From JANMEX01 sp041751995 (GTDB lineage: Bacteria > Pseudomonadota > Alphaproteobacteria > Rhizobiales > Rhizobiaceae): DNA of 64,000 nucleotides. The translations under genes and the position numbers were made by a program. The notes under the pieces were generated by a model that was not told where the DNA came from, did not search any database, and was given only the letters and a program-made list of their open reading frames with translations. This document shows positions 48,971 through 58,323 of this stretch, piece by piece. Position 1 is the stretch's first letter. The number at the start of each line of letters is the position of its first letter. Location: NCBI GenBank assembly GCA_041751995.1, contig JBGSHY010000019.1, forward strand, positions 40,024 to 104,023, written 5' to 3'.

Positions 48971-50035
48971 TCAGCGCAGCATGCCGAGAATGTCGCGCAC
49001 GTCGCCCATAGTTTTTTCGGCAATGGCGCCGGCGCGCTCGCCGCCGTCCTTCAGGACCGCGTCGATGTGGGCCGGATCACCAACCAAACGGCGCATCTCG
49101 TCGGCAATCGGCGCAAGCTTGGCGACGGCAAGATCGGCGAGCGCCGGTTTGAACTGCGAAAACTGCTGGCCGCCAAAATCACGGATCACCTGCGCGCGGC
49201 TGATATCGGCGAGAGCCGCATAGATGCCGACCAGATTGTCCGCTTCCGGACGCGCTTCCAGACCTGCTTCATCGGACGGCAACGGCTCGATGTCGGTCTT
49301 GGCTTTGCGGATTTTCTTGGCAATCGTATCGGCATCGTCTGTCAGGTTGATGCGCGACAGGTCGGAAGGGTCGGATTTCGACATTTTCTTGAGGCCGTCG
49401 CGCAGCGACATCACGCGCGTGGCCGGACCTTCGATGATTGGCTCGGTCAGCGGGAAATAGCCGTTGACCGTGGTATCGCCGATGGCCATCTCGACGCCAA
49501 GGCCAAGCTCGGCAATCCGGTCTGAAAAGTCATTGTTGAACTTCTGGGCAATGTCGCGCGCCAATTCCAGATGCTGCTTCTGGTCATCGCCCACCGGCAC
49601 ATGCGTTCCGCGGTAGACAAGAATGTCAGCCGCCATCAACGTCGGGTAGGCGAACAGGCCGACTGAGGCGTTCTCGCGGTCCTTGCCGGCCTTTTCCTTG
49701 AATTGCGTCATCCGGCTCAGCCAGCCCATCCGGGCGATGCAATTGAAAATCCAGGCAAGCTCGGCATGCTGCGGCACGCGGCTCTGGTTGAATACGATGT
49801 GCTTTTTCGGATCAATGCCGGAAGCGAGGAACGCCGCGGTCACTTCGCGAATCGAGCGCGTCAGCTCCTTGGGATCCTGCGGCACGGTGATCGCGTGCAG
49901 ATCAACAACGCAATAGATGCAGTTGTTGGTTTCCTGCAGTGCAACGAATTTGCGGATGGCGCCGAGATAGTTGCCAAGATGCAGATTGCCGGTCGGCTGG
50001 ACGCCGGAAAAGACGAGGGGGGTGAACTGGCTCAT
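48971..50035 (-). CDS. trpS: Tryptophanyl-tRNA synthetase
   Basis: Class I synthetase of 354 residues. The HIGH element reads GNLHLGNYLGA (about 16-26) and the KMSKS element is LKKMSKSDPSD. Further typical parts are VDLHAITVPQDP, AYPTLMAADILVY and PVGDDQKQHLELARDIA. The start is ATG 50035; an in-frame upstream ATG at 50071 would add 12 residues without homology. Part of the conserved mutS-glnD-murJ-trpS-usp-nfu order. Confidence 0.97.
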   Translation of the reverse strand: MSQFTPLVFSGVQPTGNLHLGNYLGAIRKFVALQETNNCIYCVVDLHAITVPQDPKELTRSIREVTAAFLASGIDPKKHIVFNQSRVPQHAELAWIFNCIARMGWLSRMTQFKEKAGKDRENASVGLFAYPTLMAADILVYRGTHVPVGDDQKQHLELARDIAQKFNNDFSDRIAELGLGVEMAIGDTTVNGYFPLTEPIIEGPATRVMSLRDGLKKMSKSDPSDLSRINLTDDADTIAKKIRKAKTDIEPLPSDEAGLEARPEADNLVGIYAALADISRAQVIRDFGGQQFSQFKPALADLAVAKLAPIADEMRRLVGDPAHIDAVLKDGGERAGAIAEKTMGDVRDILGMLR

Positions 50036-50101
50036 AATGGTTCCGTCAGCTGGTGGAGGGCCGTATTGCAAAGATGCGGGCTTATGAACCAGCAGGGCCG
50101 G

Positions 50102-51697
50102 TCATTCAAGCCCGTCTGTCGGCGTGCCTTCAGGTGATTTGCGGCGGCGTTTGAAGGCCGCTTTCAGTTCCGCCTTGTCCAATCCTCCTGTCAGCAGCAC
50201 AAGTGCGCCATAAACCAGACCTGCTGCCAAAATTGTCCCCAGTGTCGAAAGCACGCGCACCAGCGTCGAGGAATTTGCGTACCTGCCCGGCAGCGCCATT
50301 TGCGCTGCAAGGAGAAACACGCCCATCATCAGGGCGCTGAGAATGATCATCGCCATGTTGCGCAGAGTTTCATTGGACGCGCGGAAATGTCCCCGAGTCC
50401 ACAAAGCCCCACCAAGCAGGAGCGCGTTGGCCCAGGCCGATATAGACGTCGCCGCTGCAATCGCCACATGGCCGTAAAGACCGAACAGGGCAAAGGACAG
50501 AACGATGTTGATGACCACAGCCGCCATTGAATACCAAAGCGGGGTCTTCATGTCTTCCCGCGCAAAGAAGCCGGGCTGGAATACCTTCACCAGAACATAG
50601 GCTGGCAGACCCGAGGCAAAGGCGGCCAGAGCGGATGCGGTGAGCGCTGTCGTTTCCGGGGTGAAAGCGCCGCGCTGGTAGAGAATATTGACGATCGGCG
50701 TCGGCATGACCATCATCGCCACTGACGCGGGCAGCGTCAGCGCCAATGCGAATTCCAGCGAACGGTTTTGCAGATGTTCGGCTTCATCGTGCCGCTCGCC
50801 TTTCAGCGCACGGGCAAGTTCCGGCAGAAGCACCACACCGATGGCGATACCGATGACGCCCAGCGGCAACTGGTTGATGCGGTCTGCGTAATTGAGCAAT
50901 GCGATCGCGCCATCCTGGCCTGAAGCAATGATGCGGCCAATCATGATGTTGATCTGCACCACGCCGCCGGTAAGCATCGCCGGACCCATCAGGATCATCA
51001 GATGCTTCACTTCCGGCGTAAGGTGCGGCAGACGCAGCGACAGGGGAAAGGCCGCCTTGCGCGTGGCGATCAACAGCAGCAGCAGCTGCGCAAATCCTGA
51101 AACCAGAACACCGTAGGAGAGCAGCCGGCCTGTCGCAAACGCATCCATGCCCACCCAAAGCGCATAGGCGGTGACGCCGGTCATGATAATGTTGAGAAGC
51201 ACAGGGACAAAGGCCGCGAGAAAATAATGCCGCATCGAATTCATGATCCCCGACAGCATGGCGACCAGCGACATGCATAAGAGATAGGGGAACATGACCC
51301 GTGTCAGTTCCACTGTCAGGTCAAACTTGTCCGGTGTGTCGGCAAAAGCGGGCGCCACTACTGTGCCAACAACGGCAGGCATGAAAATCATGGCGAGCGC
51401 GCTGATGCCAATCAGAACGGTGAGCAGCACAGCCATCACCTGTTCGGCAAACTCACGCGCCTTTTCCATGCCTCCCGCTTCCACCGTCCGGGCAAATTTC
51501 GGCACGAAGGCGGAGTTGAAAGCGCCTTCGGCAAACAGCCGACGGAAAAGGTTCGGAAAGGCAAAAGCGGCATAAAATGCATCAGCCACCGGCCCGGCGC
51601 CCAAAGCGGCGCCAATCAATGCCTCGCGCACGAAACCAAGCACGCGGCTTGCCAATGTGGCGCCGCCGACCGAAGCAAATTTTTTGACGAGGCTCAT
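50102..51697 (-). CDS. murJ: Lipid II flippase MurJ (MviN)
   Basis: Polytopic membrane protein of 531 residues with about 14 segments that moves lipid II across the inner membrane. The N-terminus is typical: SVGGATLASRVLGFVREALIGAALG, then ADAFYAAFAFPNLFRRLFAEGAFNSAFVP, the MurJ signature with the essential arginines. Its ATG overlaps the glnD stop (ATGA), a common arrangement in rhizobia. Confidence 0.96.
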   Translation of the reverse strand: MSLVKKFASVGGATLASRVLGFVREALIGAALGAGPVADAFYAAFAFPNLFRRLFAEGAFNSAFVPKFARTVEAGGMEKAREFAEQVMAVLLTVLIGISALAMIFMPAVVGTVVAPAFADTPDKFDLTVELTRVMFPYLLCMSLVAMLSGIMNSMRHYFLAAFVPVLLNIIMTGVTAYALWVGMDAFATGRLLSYGVLVSGFAQLLLLLIATRKAAFPLSLRLPHLTPEVKHLMILMGPAMLTGGVVQINIMIGRIIASGQDGAIALLNYADRINQLPLGVIGIAIGVVLLPELARALKGERHDEAEHLQNRSLEFALALTLPASVAMMVMPTPIVNILYQRGAFTPETTALTASALAAFASGLPAYVLVKVFQPGFFAREDMKTPLWYSMAAVVINIVLSFALFGLYGHVAIAAATSISAWANALLLGGALWTRGHFRASNETLRNMAMIILSALMMGVFLLAAQMALPGRYANSSTLVRVLSTLGTILAAGLVYGALVLLTGGLDKAELKAAFKRRRKSPEGTPTDGLE

Positions 51698-54489
51698 TGG
51701 GTCAAGACTTTCAGATCAGACGCTGCAGATAGCGCTGCCGGGAACAGCGCGGTCAATTTCTTGGTGATGGCGCTCTGGCGCTGCGGCGCGTTGATTTTTG
51801 CACCGGTGAGGTCGGTCACATAGAACACGTCGATGACCTTCTCGCCAAAGGTGGTGACATGCGCCGAGGCGATGTCGAGGTTGAGCGCGGAGATGCTGGC
51901 CGTGATCTCGGACAAAAGGCCGGGTCGGTCGAGACCTTCAATCTCGATCACCGTGAACTTGTTCGACAGTGTATTGTTGATGTCCACGCGCGGCTCAATG
52001 CGGAACGTGTGCGACCCGCGGCGCGGCTTTGCCCTCTTGGCCAGCATGTCCGGCATGCGCACCTTGCCCGAAAGGCCGTCTTCAATCATCCGGCTGACGG
52101 ATTTGGCGCGGCGGGTTTCGTCCTCGTCCATGTCAAATTCGCGGGAAATCAGGATCGTATCAAGCGCCCGTCCGTCCATTGTGGTGAAGATCTGTGCGTC
52201 GACGATATTTGCGCCCGCCGCCGCGCAGGCGCCGGCAATGATCGACAACAGGCGCGGGTGATCCGGCGCCAGCACGGTGATCTCCGTGATGCCCTCGAAC
52301 GCATGGGTTTTGACCATCGTGTCGAGTTTGCGGCCTGACCTGTCGGCGGTGCGGATGAATTCGGCGTGGCGGATCTGGTCATCAAGCGAGACGGTCAGCA
52401 GATAGTTCTGGTAATGCAGCGCGGCAAGTTTTGTCCGCTCCTCTGCACTCCATGACGTCAAGGCGTTGGCCAGGGTCTGCCGCGCGTGGTCGGTGCGCTC
52501 CTTGCGCGGCAGTTCGGAGAAACCGCCGGTCAGGAAAATCTCGGTTTCATAAAACAAGGTGCGCAGAAGCTGGCCTTTCCAGCCATTCCAGACGCCCGGT
52601 CCGACCGCGCGGATGTCGCAGACGGTCAGCACCAACAGCATTTTCAGCCGGTCAAGCGTCTGCACTTTTTCGGCAAAATCAAGGATTGTCTTGCGGTCAT
52701 TCAGGTCGCGCGACTGCGCCACCATGCTCATGGTCAGATGCTCTTCGACCAGCCATGCCACCGTTTCGGTTTCACCAAGCGACAGGCCGAAGCGCGGGCA
52801 GAGCTTGCGGGCGATCGCAGCGCCGGCGATGGAATGATCTTCCGGCTGACCTTTGGCAATGTCGTGGATGAACAGCGCGATATAGAGAAGTTTGCGCTCA
52901 GATTTCAGCGAGGGCAAAAGGATTGCCGCCAGTGGATGATCCTTGGCAATGGTGCCTTTTTCAATGCCGGACAGGACACCGATACAGCGCAGCAGGTGTT
53001 CGTCCACCGTATAGTGATGATACATGTTGAACTGCATCATCGCGACGATCCTGCCGAATTCCGGCACAAAGCGGCCAAGCACGCCCGCCTCGTTCATCCG
53101 CCGCAAGGACAATTCCGCATTGTTCTCCGAGGCCATGATTTCGATGAACAACCGGTTTGCTTCCGGGTCATTGCGCATATCCGGTCCGATCAGGCGCAGC
53201 GAGCGCGTGACGGCGCGCATGGCGTCCGGATGAAACTCCAGCCCTAGCCGGTCAACCAGATGAAACAGGCGGATCAGATTGACCGGATCACGCGCAAAGG
53301 CCTGATCATCGGCAATGTTGATACGATGATGCTCAATGACAAAATCGGGATGTCCGGCGATCTTCTTGCGGCGGCGAGAGAAGCTGGAGAAAATACGGTT
53401 CAGCCCCGGCACGTCCTTGGCCTGCACTTCTTCAAGCGCGGAGCAGAGAATGCGGGTCAGGTCGCCGACATCCTTGGCGACCAGAAAATAATGCTTCATG
53501 AAGCGCTCGACCGCAGACATGCCGGGTGTTTCGCGATAGCCGAGGCGATGGGCGATCTCGCGCTGAATATCGAACGAAAGCCGCTCCTCGGCCTTGCCGG
53601 TGTGGAAGTGCATGTGGCAGCGCACCGCCCAGAGGAAATCCTCTGCCTTCTTGAAGCGGACATATTCATCCTGCTGGAACACGCCCGCAGCCACCAGTTC
53701 CTGGCCCGTGTGGACGCGATAATAGTATTTGGAAATCCAGAACAGCGTCTGCAGGTCGCGCAACCCGCCCTTGCTTTCCTTGATGTTCGGTTCGACCAGA
53801 TAGCGCGATTCACCCTGGCGCGAATGGCGCTGGTCGCGCTCGGTGAGTTTGGCGTGAATGAACTCGGTGCCAGTGCCCTTGACCACTTCAAGATCAAACC
53901 GGGTTTTCAGCGTCTCAAACACGCCGGCATCGCCCAGGATCAGCCGAGCCTCGAGAATCGCCGTGCGCACCGTGATGTCGGACTTTGCCATCCGGATCGA
54001 ATCATCAAGGCTGCGCGTGGCATGGCCAACCTTCAGCCCGAGATCCCACAGCATGTAGAGAATGAATTCGATGACCTGCTCGCCCCACGGGGTCTGCTTC
54101 CATGGCAGCAGGAACAGAAGGTCAATGTCCGATCCTGGCGCCAGCGTCCCGCGCCCATAGCCGCCGACGGCGACAACGGCGATGCGCTCGCCTGACGAAG
54201 GGTTGTCGGACGGATAGACATGGCGCGTCGCATAGCGGAAAAGCGCCGAGATGATGCCATCCATCTGTCCGGACAGGCGCATGGCGCAGGTGAGGCCGCT
54301 GCCATCCGCGCGGAGCATGGCTTCCGCTTCGCGGCGTCCCGCCGCCATCGTCTCCTTGAGGATATCCATCACTTGCGGGCGGAAACGGTCCTTTGACCCG
54401 CCGGGCGGCACATCGGCCACCAATTGGTTCAGCCGAGCGTCAAGCGCGTACAAGTCGATAATCCTGCCAAGCTTGAGAACGTGCTGCAT
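51694..54489 (-). CDS. glnD: Bifunctional uridylyltransferase/uridylyl-removing enzyme GlnD
   Basis: Senses glutamine and modifies PII proteins (GlnB/GlnK), the first step of nitrogen control. The protein is 931 residues from ATG 54489; a TTG at 54501 would add four. The nucleotidyltransferase motif is GGYGRGTLAPGSDIDLLFL (about residue 110). The HD domain with FIHDIAKGQPEDHS is near 540, and two ACT domains (VLAPDHPRLLSIIAGA near 740, EIEGLDRPGLLSEITASIS near 843) bind glutamine. Full-length with all four domains. Located downstream of mutS with a 70-base gap. Confidence 0.96.
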   Translation of the reverse strand: MQHVLKLGRIIDLYALDARLNQLVADVPPGGSKDRFRPQVMDILKETMAAGRREAEAMLRADGSGLTCAMRLSGQMDGIISALFRYATRHVYPSDNPSSGERIAVVAVGGYGRGTLAPGSDIDLLFLLPWKQTPWGEQVIEFILYMLWDLGLKVGHATRSLDDSIRMAKSDITVRTAILEARLILGDAGVFETLKTRFDLEVVKGTGTEFIHAKLTERDQRHSRQGESRYLVEPNIKESKGGLRDLQTLFWISKYYYRVHTGQELVAAGVFQQDEYVRFKKAEDFLWAVRCHMHFHTGKAEERLSFDIQREIAHRLGYRETPGMSAVERFMKHYFLVAKDVGDLTRILCSALEEVQAKDVPGLNRIFSSFSRRRKKIAGHPDFVIEHHRINIADDQAFARDPVNLIRLFHLVDRLGLEFHPDAMRAVTRSLRLIGPDMRNDPEANRLFIEIMASENNAELSLRRMNEAGVLGRFVPEFGRIVAMMQFNMYHHYTVDEHLLRCIGVLSGIEKGTIAKDHPLAAILLPSLKSERKLLYIALFIHDIAKGQPEDHSIAGAAIARKLCPRFGLSLGETETVAWLVEEHLTMSMVAQSRDLNDRKTILDFAEKVQTLDRLKMLLVLTVCDIRAVGPGVWNGWKGQLLRTLFYETEIFLTGGFSELPRKERTDHARQTLANALTSWSAEERTKLAALHYQNYLLTVSLDDQIRHAEFIRTADRSGRKLDTMVKTHAFEGITEITVLAPDHPRLLSIIAGACAAAGANIVDAQIFTTMDGRALDTILISREFDMDEDETRRAKSVSRMIEDGLSGKVRMPDMLAKRAKPRRGSHTFRIEPRVDINNTLSNKFTVIEIEGLDRPGLLSEITASISALNLDIASAHVTTFGEKVIDVFYVTDLTGAKINAPQRQSAITKKLTALFPAALSAASDLKVLTQ

Positions 54490-54571
54490 GCTTCCGGTCA
54501 ATCCGCGCCAAATCGCGCGCTGTATAACGGGTTTTGCGTGGACGCGATACCAGTCAGTTTAGTGAGCAATT

Positions 54572-57301
54572 TCACTGCGCTGCCAGCGATTTCAGCCGGT
54601 ACAAGATCTCCAGCGCCTCACGGGGTGACAGCTCATCCGGGTTGACCTTGATAAGCTCTGCCAGCGCCGGATTTTCCTTCGTTTTCTTCGGTGCTTCCCG
54701 CCGGATGGCGGCAGTAAACAGCGGCAGATCATCAATCAGTTTCTCGGCCTTGCCCGCCGTCTCGCCGGCTTCGAGTTGGTGCAGCACTGTCTTTGCCCGC
54801 TCGACCACGGCTTCCGGCAAGCCTGCCAGCCGCGCCACTTGCACACCGTACGACCGGTCCGCCGAACCCTTGGCAACCTCATGCAGGAACACCACGTCGC
54901 CGTCCCATTCCTTGACCCGCATGGTGACATTGGCCATGCGTGGCAGCCTTTCGGAAAGCGCCGTCAATTCGTGGAAATGCGTGGCGAACAGCGACCGGCA
55001 ACGGTTGACCTCGTGCAGATGCTCCACCGCCGCCCAGGCGATCGACAGGCCGTCAAACGTCGCCGTACCGCGGCCGATCTCGTCCAGGATGACCAGCGAG
55101 CGAGGACCCGCCTGATTGAGAATGACGGCGGTCTCGACCATTTCCACCATGAAGGTCGAGCGTCCCCGCGCCAGGTCGTCCGATGCCCCGACCCGGGAGA
55201 ACAGACGGTCAATGACGCCGATTGTGGCAGAGCCGGCCGGGACGAACGAGCCTGTCTGCGCAAGGATCGCGATCAGTGCGTTTTGCCGCAGGAATGTCGA
55301 TTTGCCGCCCATGTTCGGGCCGGTCAGAAGCCAGATGGCGCCTTCGTTTGCGCCGCTGTCCGGCGACAGGCTGCAGTCATTGGCGACAAACGGTTGTGCA
55401 GCGGCGCGGCGCAGCGCCTGTTCCACGACCGGGTGGCGGCCTTGGACAATTTCAAACGCCGCCGAATCCTCGACGCGCGGGCGGCAATAGGCTTCGCTTT
55501 CCGCCAGCAGGGCAAAACCCTGGGACACGTCAAACACCGCAAGCGCCGCTGCCGCCTCGCGGATGGCATTGGCGTTCTCGACTGAAGCTGTAGCCAGCGC
55601 ATCAAAAACGCCAAGCTCGATCACCAGCGCCTTGTCGGCCGCCGAGGCGATCTTCTCTTCGATTTCTGCAAGTTCCGTGGTGGTGAACCGCATGGCGTTG
55701 GCCATTGTTTGCCGGTGAATAAACCGCGCCTTGGCTTCCGGCGTGCCGTTCATCGTCATCGCGTGGTTGGCGGTCACTTCGATGTAGTAGCCTAGAATGT
55801 TGTTATGGCGGATCTTCAAGGACCGGATGCCGGTTTCGTCCTGATAGGCGCTTTCCATCCCGGCGATCACCTTGCGTGACCGGTCGCGAAGATCACGCAA
55901 AGCATCCAGTTCTGCGTCAAAGCCCGCCCGCACAAATCCGCCGTCGCGCTTCAACAGCGGCAGTTCTTCAGCCAGCGCGCCTGCCAGATCATTGGCCAGC
56001 TTCATTGGCAAGGCTTCAAGCGCTTTCAGAGCGCGATCCAATTCACTGGGCAGCGGTGTGTTTTCCAGAAGAATGGCGTTTTCCTGCCCCGCTACAATGC
56101 CGCGCCGGATCATGTCGAGATCGCGCGGGCCGCCTCGGTCCAACGCGATGCGCGACAGGGCGCGCGGCATATCCGGCGCGTGGCGCAGATGGTATCGCAG
56201 ACCTTCCGCCAGCCGGTCATTGGCCATCAGGAAACTGACCGAATCCAATCTGTCGTCAATCGCCTCCGGACTTGTCAGCGGCGACATCAGCCGCTCGGCC
56301 AGAAGCCGTGCGCCAGCGCCTGTCACAGTACGGTCGATGGCCTTGAGCAGACTTCCCTGCCGCTCGCCGGACAGCGTCTTGGTCAGCTCCAGATTGGCCC
56401 GCGTCGCCGGGTCGATGAACAGGGTGGAGGCGTTTTCCTCGCGCTCGGGTTTGGCCAGCGGTGGACGGCTGCCGATTTGGGTCTTTTCGACATAGGCAAT
56501 AGCCGCCGAAGCGGCAGCAAGCTCTGCCCGTGAAAATGTGCCAAACGCATCCAGCGCCGCGACATTGTAAAACCGCTTCAGCCGCGCTTCGGCGCTCGAG
56601 CTGTCAAATAGCGACGACGGCTCGGCCCGGACGATGCGGCCAAGCAGGTCAAACGCGGGCTTGAGCTCCGGATCGTGAAACAGGCTGTCGGACACGATCA
56701 ATTCGCGCGGATCAATGCGCAGCACGTCTGGAACGAGGCGTCCGGCCTCTGTGGGCGACACACGGAAACTGCCGGTCGAAATGTCGATCCATGCCAGCGC
56801 GAGGCCATTCTTCTCGCCCTTCAGCCGCGCCAAAGTCATCAGGTAATTGGCCTCGCCGGGGGCCAGCAGCTTTTCTTCTGTGATGGTTCCGGGCGTCACC
56901 AGCCGCACCACGTTGCGCTTGACCACTGATTTGGAGCCGCGCTTTCTGGCCTCTGCCGGATCTTCCACCTGTTCGCAAACCGCAACGCGGTAGCCAAGGC
57001 CGATCAGCTTCTGCAGGTAATCGTCCGCTGCATGCACCGGCACGCCGCACATCGGGATGTCTTCGCCCAGATGCTTGCCACGCTTGGTCAGCGCAATGCC
57101 GAGCGCCCGCGAAGCCTCGACAGCGTCATCAAAGAACAATTCGTAGAAATCACCCATCCGGTAGAACAGCAGCGAGTCAGGGTTTGAAGCCTTGATCTCG
57201 ATATACTGCTCCATCATCGGTGTGGCGCGGAGCGGCGTGCCGGAAGGGCTTTCCGCGCCTTCGGCATCGTAAGTGTCCTGTCCGCGGAATTCCTGTTCCA
57301 A
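54572..57301 (-). CDS. mutS: DNA mismatch repair protein MutS
   Basis: Recognises mismatches and starts repair with MutL. It has 909 residues. The mismatch-reading motif is MGDFYELFFDDA (F-x-E) in the N-terminal domain. The ATPase has the Walker A GPNMGGKSTFLRQ near residue 660, then LVILDEIGRGTATFDGLSIAWA and ATHFHELTAL. The start at 57301 is a TTG. The N-terminal 28 residues before MMEQYIEIKA are variable among relatives, so ATG 57217 or another codon between them may be the true start. Confidence 0.96.
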   Translation of the reverse strand: MEQEFRGQDTYDAEGAESPSGTPLRATPMMEQYIEIKASNPDSLLFYRMGDFYELFFDDAVEASRALGIALTKRGKHLGEDIPMCGVPVHAADDYLQKLIGLGYRVAVCEQVEDPAEARKRGSKSVVKRNVVRLVTPGTITEEKLLAPGEANYLMTLARLKGEKNGLALAWIDISTGSFRVSPTEAGRLVPDVLRIDPRELIVSDSLFHDPELKPAFDLLGRIVRAEPSSLFDSSSAEARLKRFYNVAALDAFGTFSRAELAAASAAIAYVEKTQIGSRPPLAKPEREENASTLFIDPATRANLELTKTLSGERQGSLLKAIDRTVTGAGARLLAERLMSPLTSPEAIDDRLDSVSFLMANDRLAEGLRYHLRHAPDMPRALSRIALDRGGPRDLDMIRRGIVAGQENAILLENTPLPSELDRALKALEALPMKLANDLAGALAEELPLLKRDGGFVRAGFDAELDALRDLRDRSRKVIAGMESAYQDETGIRSLKIRHNNILGYYIEVTANHAMTMNGTPEAKARFIHRQTMANAMRFTTTELAEIEEKIASAADKALVIELGVFDALATASVENANAIREAAAALAVFDVSQGFALLAESEAYCRPRVEDSAAFEIVQGRHPVVEQALRRAAAQPFVANDCSLSPDSGANEGAIWLLTGPNMGGKSTFLRQNALIAILAQTGSFVPAGSATIGVIDRLFSRVGASDDLARGRSTFMVEMVETAVILNQAGPRSLVILDEIGRGTATFDGLSIAWAAVEHLHEVNRCRSLFATHFHELTALSERLPRMANVTMRVKEWDGDVVFLHEVAKGSADRSYGVQVARLAGLPEAVVERAKTVLHQLEAGETAGKAEKLIDDLPLFTAAIRREAPKKTKENPALAELIKVNPDELSPREALEILYRLKSLAAQ

Positions 57302-57399
57302 ACTGCTGTTCCTGCCCTGCGCAACTGCGCCTTGTTAGCAGCAATCAACAGCCTGTGCAGATTTCCCGCAAGCCGGTTTCAGCTATCCACAGGAAGAGG

Positions 57400-58242
57400 T
57401 CAGATGAACCGGTCGGCATCCACGCCGTAATGAGCGACGTAGCGGCTGGAGATGCGCTCGACGGGCAAGACGACGAACACATCGGTTGTACCGAAATCAT
57501 AGTCAACGACAGCGCCGTCGCCAAAGCTGGCTCCGACCCGCAGATAGCCCTTGATCAGTGGCGGCATGGCGGCGAGCGCCGTGCGCATGTCAACCGCTTC
57601 CACCGGCATCATGTCCATGTCGACACGGATGTCCGCATGCGCATGGACGTTCCATTCGCCGGTGGCACTTGCGTGGTGGTGCAGGAAGGAAAGCGGAAGC
57701 GCGTGGGCCGCCGCAACCGTGCCCGGAAACGAAGCGCAGCCGCACATCATGTCGATGTTCCATGCCCGGCAATAGGCCCAGATTCCTTGCCATAAAAGCT
57801 CAACCGTCCGCTTGGTCCGGTATTGCGGCAGAACGCAGGAGCGGCCAAGCTCCAGAACGCGGCGCTCCGGCATGCGGGCGCGCAGGGCCTCGATGTCAAA
57901 CTCGGACTGTGAATAAAACCCGCCAGCCTTGGCAGCCTTTTCTTCGCGGAGCAGCCGGTATGTGCCGACAATGTCGTTGCCATTCTCGGTGTCGAGCACG
58001 ATCAGGTGATCGCAGAAGGAATCGAAACGGTCGGCATCACGGCCGTTCGAAAGTTCGTTGAACTCAGCGCGAAATACCCGGTGGCGAAGCTCCTGCGCCG
58101 CCTCGACTTCGAATTCGTTTGCCGCCAAACGAACCTGCAGATTTGCAATTCGGCCAAGCAATGGCAGCCCGCAAAGCTGGCTTGCACCCTGGCCAATCGG
58201 TGCCCTTGAAAACGACTCACGGATGCGCGGTTCGACTGTCAT
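57400..58242 (-). CDS. olsB: Ornithine-acyl-ACP N-acyltransferase OlsB
   Basis: Makes lyso-ornithine lipid by attaching a 3-hydroxyacyl chain to ornithine, for phosphorus-free membrane lipids. It has 280 residues with the GNAT-like hemolysin/OlsB fold: LRHRVFRAEFNE, DHLIVLD, GTYRLLREEKA, VLELGRSCVLPQYRTKRTVELLWQGI and MCGCASFPGT. GGGAG precedes the ATG at good distance. OlsA is not nearby. In Sinorhizobium olsB is also close to mutS, so the position supports the call. Confidence 0.9.
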   Translation of the reverse strand: MTVEPRIRESFSRAPIGQGASQLCGLPLLGRIANLQVRLAANEFEVEAAQELRHRVFRAEFNELSNGRDADRFDSFCDHLIVLDTENGNDIVGTYRLLREEKAAKAGGFYSQSEFDIEALRARMPERRVLELGRSCVLPQYRTKRTVELLWQGIWAYCRAWNIDMMCGCASFPGTVAAAHALPLSFLHHHASATGEWNVHAHADIRVDMDMMPVEAVDMRTALAAMPPLIKGYLRVGASFGDGAVVDYDFGTTDVFVVLPVERISSRYVAHYGVDADRFI

Positions 58243-58323
58243 GTCACTCTCCCGTGGAGTTCAATTACGGGGCGGCTGTTAGCAATGCAATGCTACAGTC
58301 TCATGACGAAAAAGAGTCCGAAT